Shown here: positions 63,892 to 64,000 of the stretch, one piece after another
Layout of the letters: each line of letters opens with the position of its first letter
How positions within the stretch are numbered: position 1 is the stretch's first letter
NCBI RefSeq assembly: GCF_001704415.2
Contig: NC_030817.1
Location: forward strand, 54,297,550 to 54,361,549
Direction of reading: 5' to 3'
Source of the DNA: Capra hircus
Lineage: Eukaryota > Chordata > Mammalia > Artiodactyla > Bovidae
Length of the DNA: 64,000 nucleotides
Position numbers and translations under genes: made by a program
Notes under the pieces: generated by a model
The model's database searches: none
What the model saw: the letters and a program-made list of their open reading frames with translations, nothing else
What the model was told of the DNA's origin: nothing

Positions 63892-64000
63892 GGCTCTGAA
63901 GATGGATACGGGAACTCAGAAGTTGGCACTTTCAGCTCTGCCCTGGACACCAGCCTGAAGGAAAGCCCGATAGATTCTCTTGACAAGCATGCAACCCTAT
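63892..64000 (+). CDS. Possible internal exon, cut by window end
   Basis: A pyrimidine run TTCTTTCTCTCAG ends at 63,891 and looks like a 3' splice site, with a possible branch word CCCTCAT about 25 bases upstream. Reading from 63,892 in phase 0, 36 codons are open to the window edge; the other two frames close early. The peptide begins GSEDGYGNSEVGTF, is rich in Ser, Asp and Glu, and contains LDTSLKESPIDSLDKH. There is an in-frame TAA at 63,871, so it is not part of a longer simple frame. I do not recognise the protein. A 36-codon open stretch can arise by chance, so this is a candidate only. Confidence 0.3.

Noticed and set aside
1..64000. Operon, phage, plasmid or bacterial defence system
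   Set aside because: No dense coding, no ribosome binding sites, and a repeat content specific to ruminant chromosomes.

Overview
The window is a stretch of ruminant (bovid-type) nuclear genome. The evidence is the repeat set: many copies of the BovB (RTE-clade) LINE, Bov-tA and Bov-A2 SINEs and CHR SINEs, which occur together only in ruminants. These lie over an older mammalian layer of L1, L2, MIR, MER5A-like elements and LTR-like remnants. Nothing here is prokaryotic: there are no operons, ribosome binding sites, CRISPR arrays, rRNA genes or functional tRNA genes. I cannot tell cattle from sheep, goat or other bovids.

No complete host protein-coding gene was found. Nearly every long open frame is BovB endonuclease/reverse transcriptase, L1 debris or a SINE read in a meaningless frame. 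The one candidate for host coding sequence is a possible exon start at 63,892 that runs off the right edge. It follows a pyrimidine tract and AG and stays open for 36 codons, but it is weakly supported.

Layout. 1-8 kb: a BovB tail, old L1 pieces and a SINE nest (3.8-4.95 kb). 8.5-11.4 kb: a four-level nest in which a Bov-tA sits in a BovB with an inverted 5' end, inside an L1, inside an older L1. 11.5-16 kb: solitary SINEs, MIRs and a truncated BovB. 16.0-21.2 kb: one L1 3' end broken by a Bov-tA, a near-full-length BovB (16,489-20,049) and a second truncated BovB. 22-25 kb: LTR-like remnants with a SINE. 25.4-28.7 kb: a repeat-poor island with retained CpGs and homeodomain/POU-like words, the best candidate for constrained noncoding DNA. 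28.7-30.2 kb: a SINE cluster. 30-46.6 kb: mostly ancient MIR, L2 and MER5A with a few young insertions. 46.6-54.5 kb: tandem Bov-tA copies, then an antisense L1 split by a 2.7-kb BovB that has an 11-bp target-site duplication and long readable EN and RT frames. 54.5-64 kb: repeat-poor DNA with one BovB tail, a few SINEs, a two-copy 151-bp tandem duplication (61.8-62.06 kb) and an L1 3' end.

The parts that act together are the retrotransposons. BovB encodes an AP-type endonuclease and a reverse transcriptase. Bov-tA and Bov-A2 share sequence blocks with BovB ends, as expected of SINEs that use the BovB machinery. Many copies carry target-site duplications readable by eye, so insertion order can be reconstructed. 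All family names come from memory of consensus sequences, not from a search, and most boundaries are accurate to about 5-20 bp.
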